Part shown: piece by piece, positions 63,985 to 64,000 of the stretch
How positions within the stretch are numbered: the first letter of the stretch is position 1
How the letters are laid out: every line of letters starts with the position of its first letter
DNA from: Oscarella lobularis
Taxonomy: Eukaryota > Porifera > Homoscleromorpha > Homosclerophorida > Oscarellidae
Assembly: GCF_947507565.1 (NCBI RefSeq)
Contig: NC_089181.1
Span: forward strand, 1,172,536 to 1,236,535
Length of the DNA stretch: 64,000 nucleotides
Reading direction: 5' to 3'
Position numbers and translations under genes: made by a program
Notes under the pieces: model-generated
Seen by the model: the letters and a program-made list of their open reading frames with translations, nothing else
What the model was told of the DNA's origin: nothing
Database searches by the model: none

Positions 63985-64000
63985 GAGTTCGTCGACTAAG

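Overview
The window is eukaryotic and almost certainly from an invertebrate animal. Coding pieces are split by short GT-AG introns (about 45-60 nt), and the recognisable host-type families are metazoan: a CSL/RBPJ (Notch effector) fragment and a UBX-HECT ubiquitin-ligase gene. The mobile elements (P-like, hAT, Mutator-like, Merlin, pogo/Tigger, Tc1/mariner, Helitron, DIRS, Ty3/gypsy) suit a sponge or another early-branching animal. A sponge is my best guess, with low confidence. I see no rRNA, tRNA, operon, CRISPR or prokaryotic signal.

Layout. 0-8.9 kb holds decayed DNA transposons: P-element-like exons, a minus-strand hAT pseudogene, and a Mutator-like transposase cut by a second hAT fragment. 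8.9-16.8 kb carries a UBX-HECT gene whose N-terminal part (8.9-10.4) and C-lobe (16.3-16.8) are separated by about 6 kb. That gap holds an RPA-like OB-fold gene, a foldback element and a RecQ helicase fragment. 17.2-21.7 kb has two DIRS-type retroelements in opposite orientation, flanking two CSL/RBPJ exons. 22.2-27.8 kb is one Ty3/gypsy element with both LTRs, a target-site duplication, PBS and PPT, but broken frames and a substituted catalytic integrase residue. 28.4-40.5 kb is a tandem macro-repeat array (period about 2.0-2.2 kb). Each unit has a minisatellite, a DIRS reverse-transcriptase fragment and a shared antisense ORF, and one unit is interrupted by about 1.5 kb of 46-bp satellite. 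40.5-47.9 kb holds hAT, two Merlin copies, two pogo/Tigger halves and a pogo-type MITE, plus coiled-coil exons. 48-53.1 kb has unrecognised coding: a clean four-exon minus-strand gene end, a triplicated acidic repeat, and a small acidic gene. 53.2-56.9 kb is a truncated Helitron. 57.5-59.5 kb is a Tc1 element with both termini. 59.8-61.2 kb is a second RPA-like gene. 62.05-63.98 kb is a deleted Ty3/gypsy element with two LTRs and a 5-bp duplication.

How the parts relate. Most of the window is a transposon graveyard. Nearly every transposase shows stops, frameshifts, lost catalytic residues or truncation, so little can move by itself. The best candidates for functional or unusual biology are the two RPA-like paralogues, the split UBX-HECT gene, the four-exon gene near 50 kb, and the macro-repeat array. 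All family assignments come from reading conserved motifs by eye; no database search was run.
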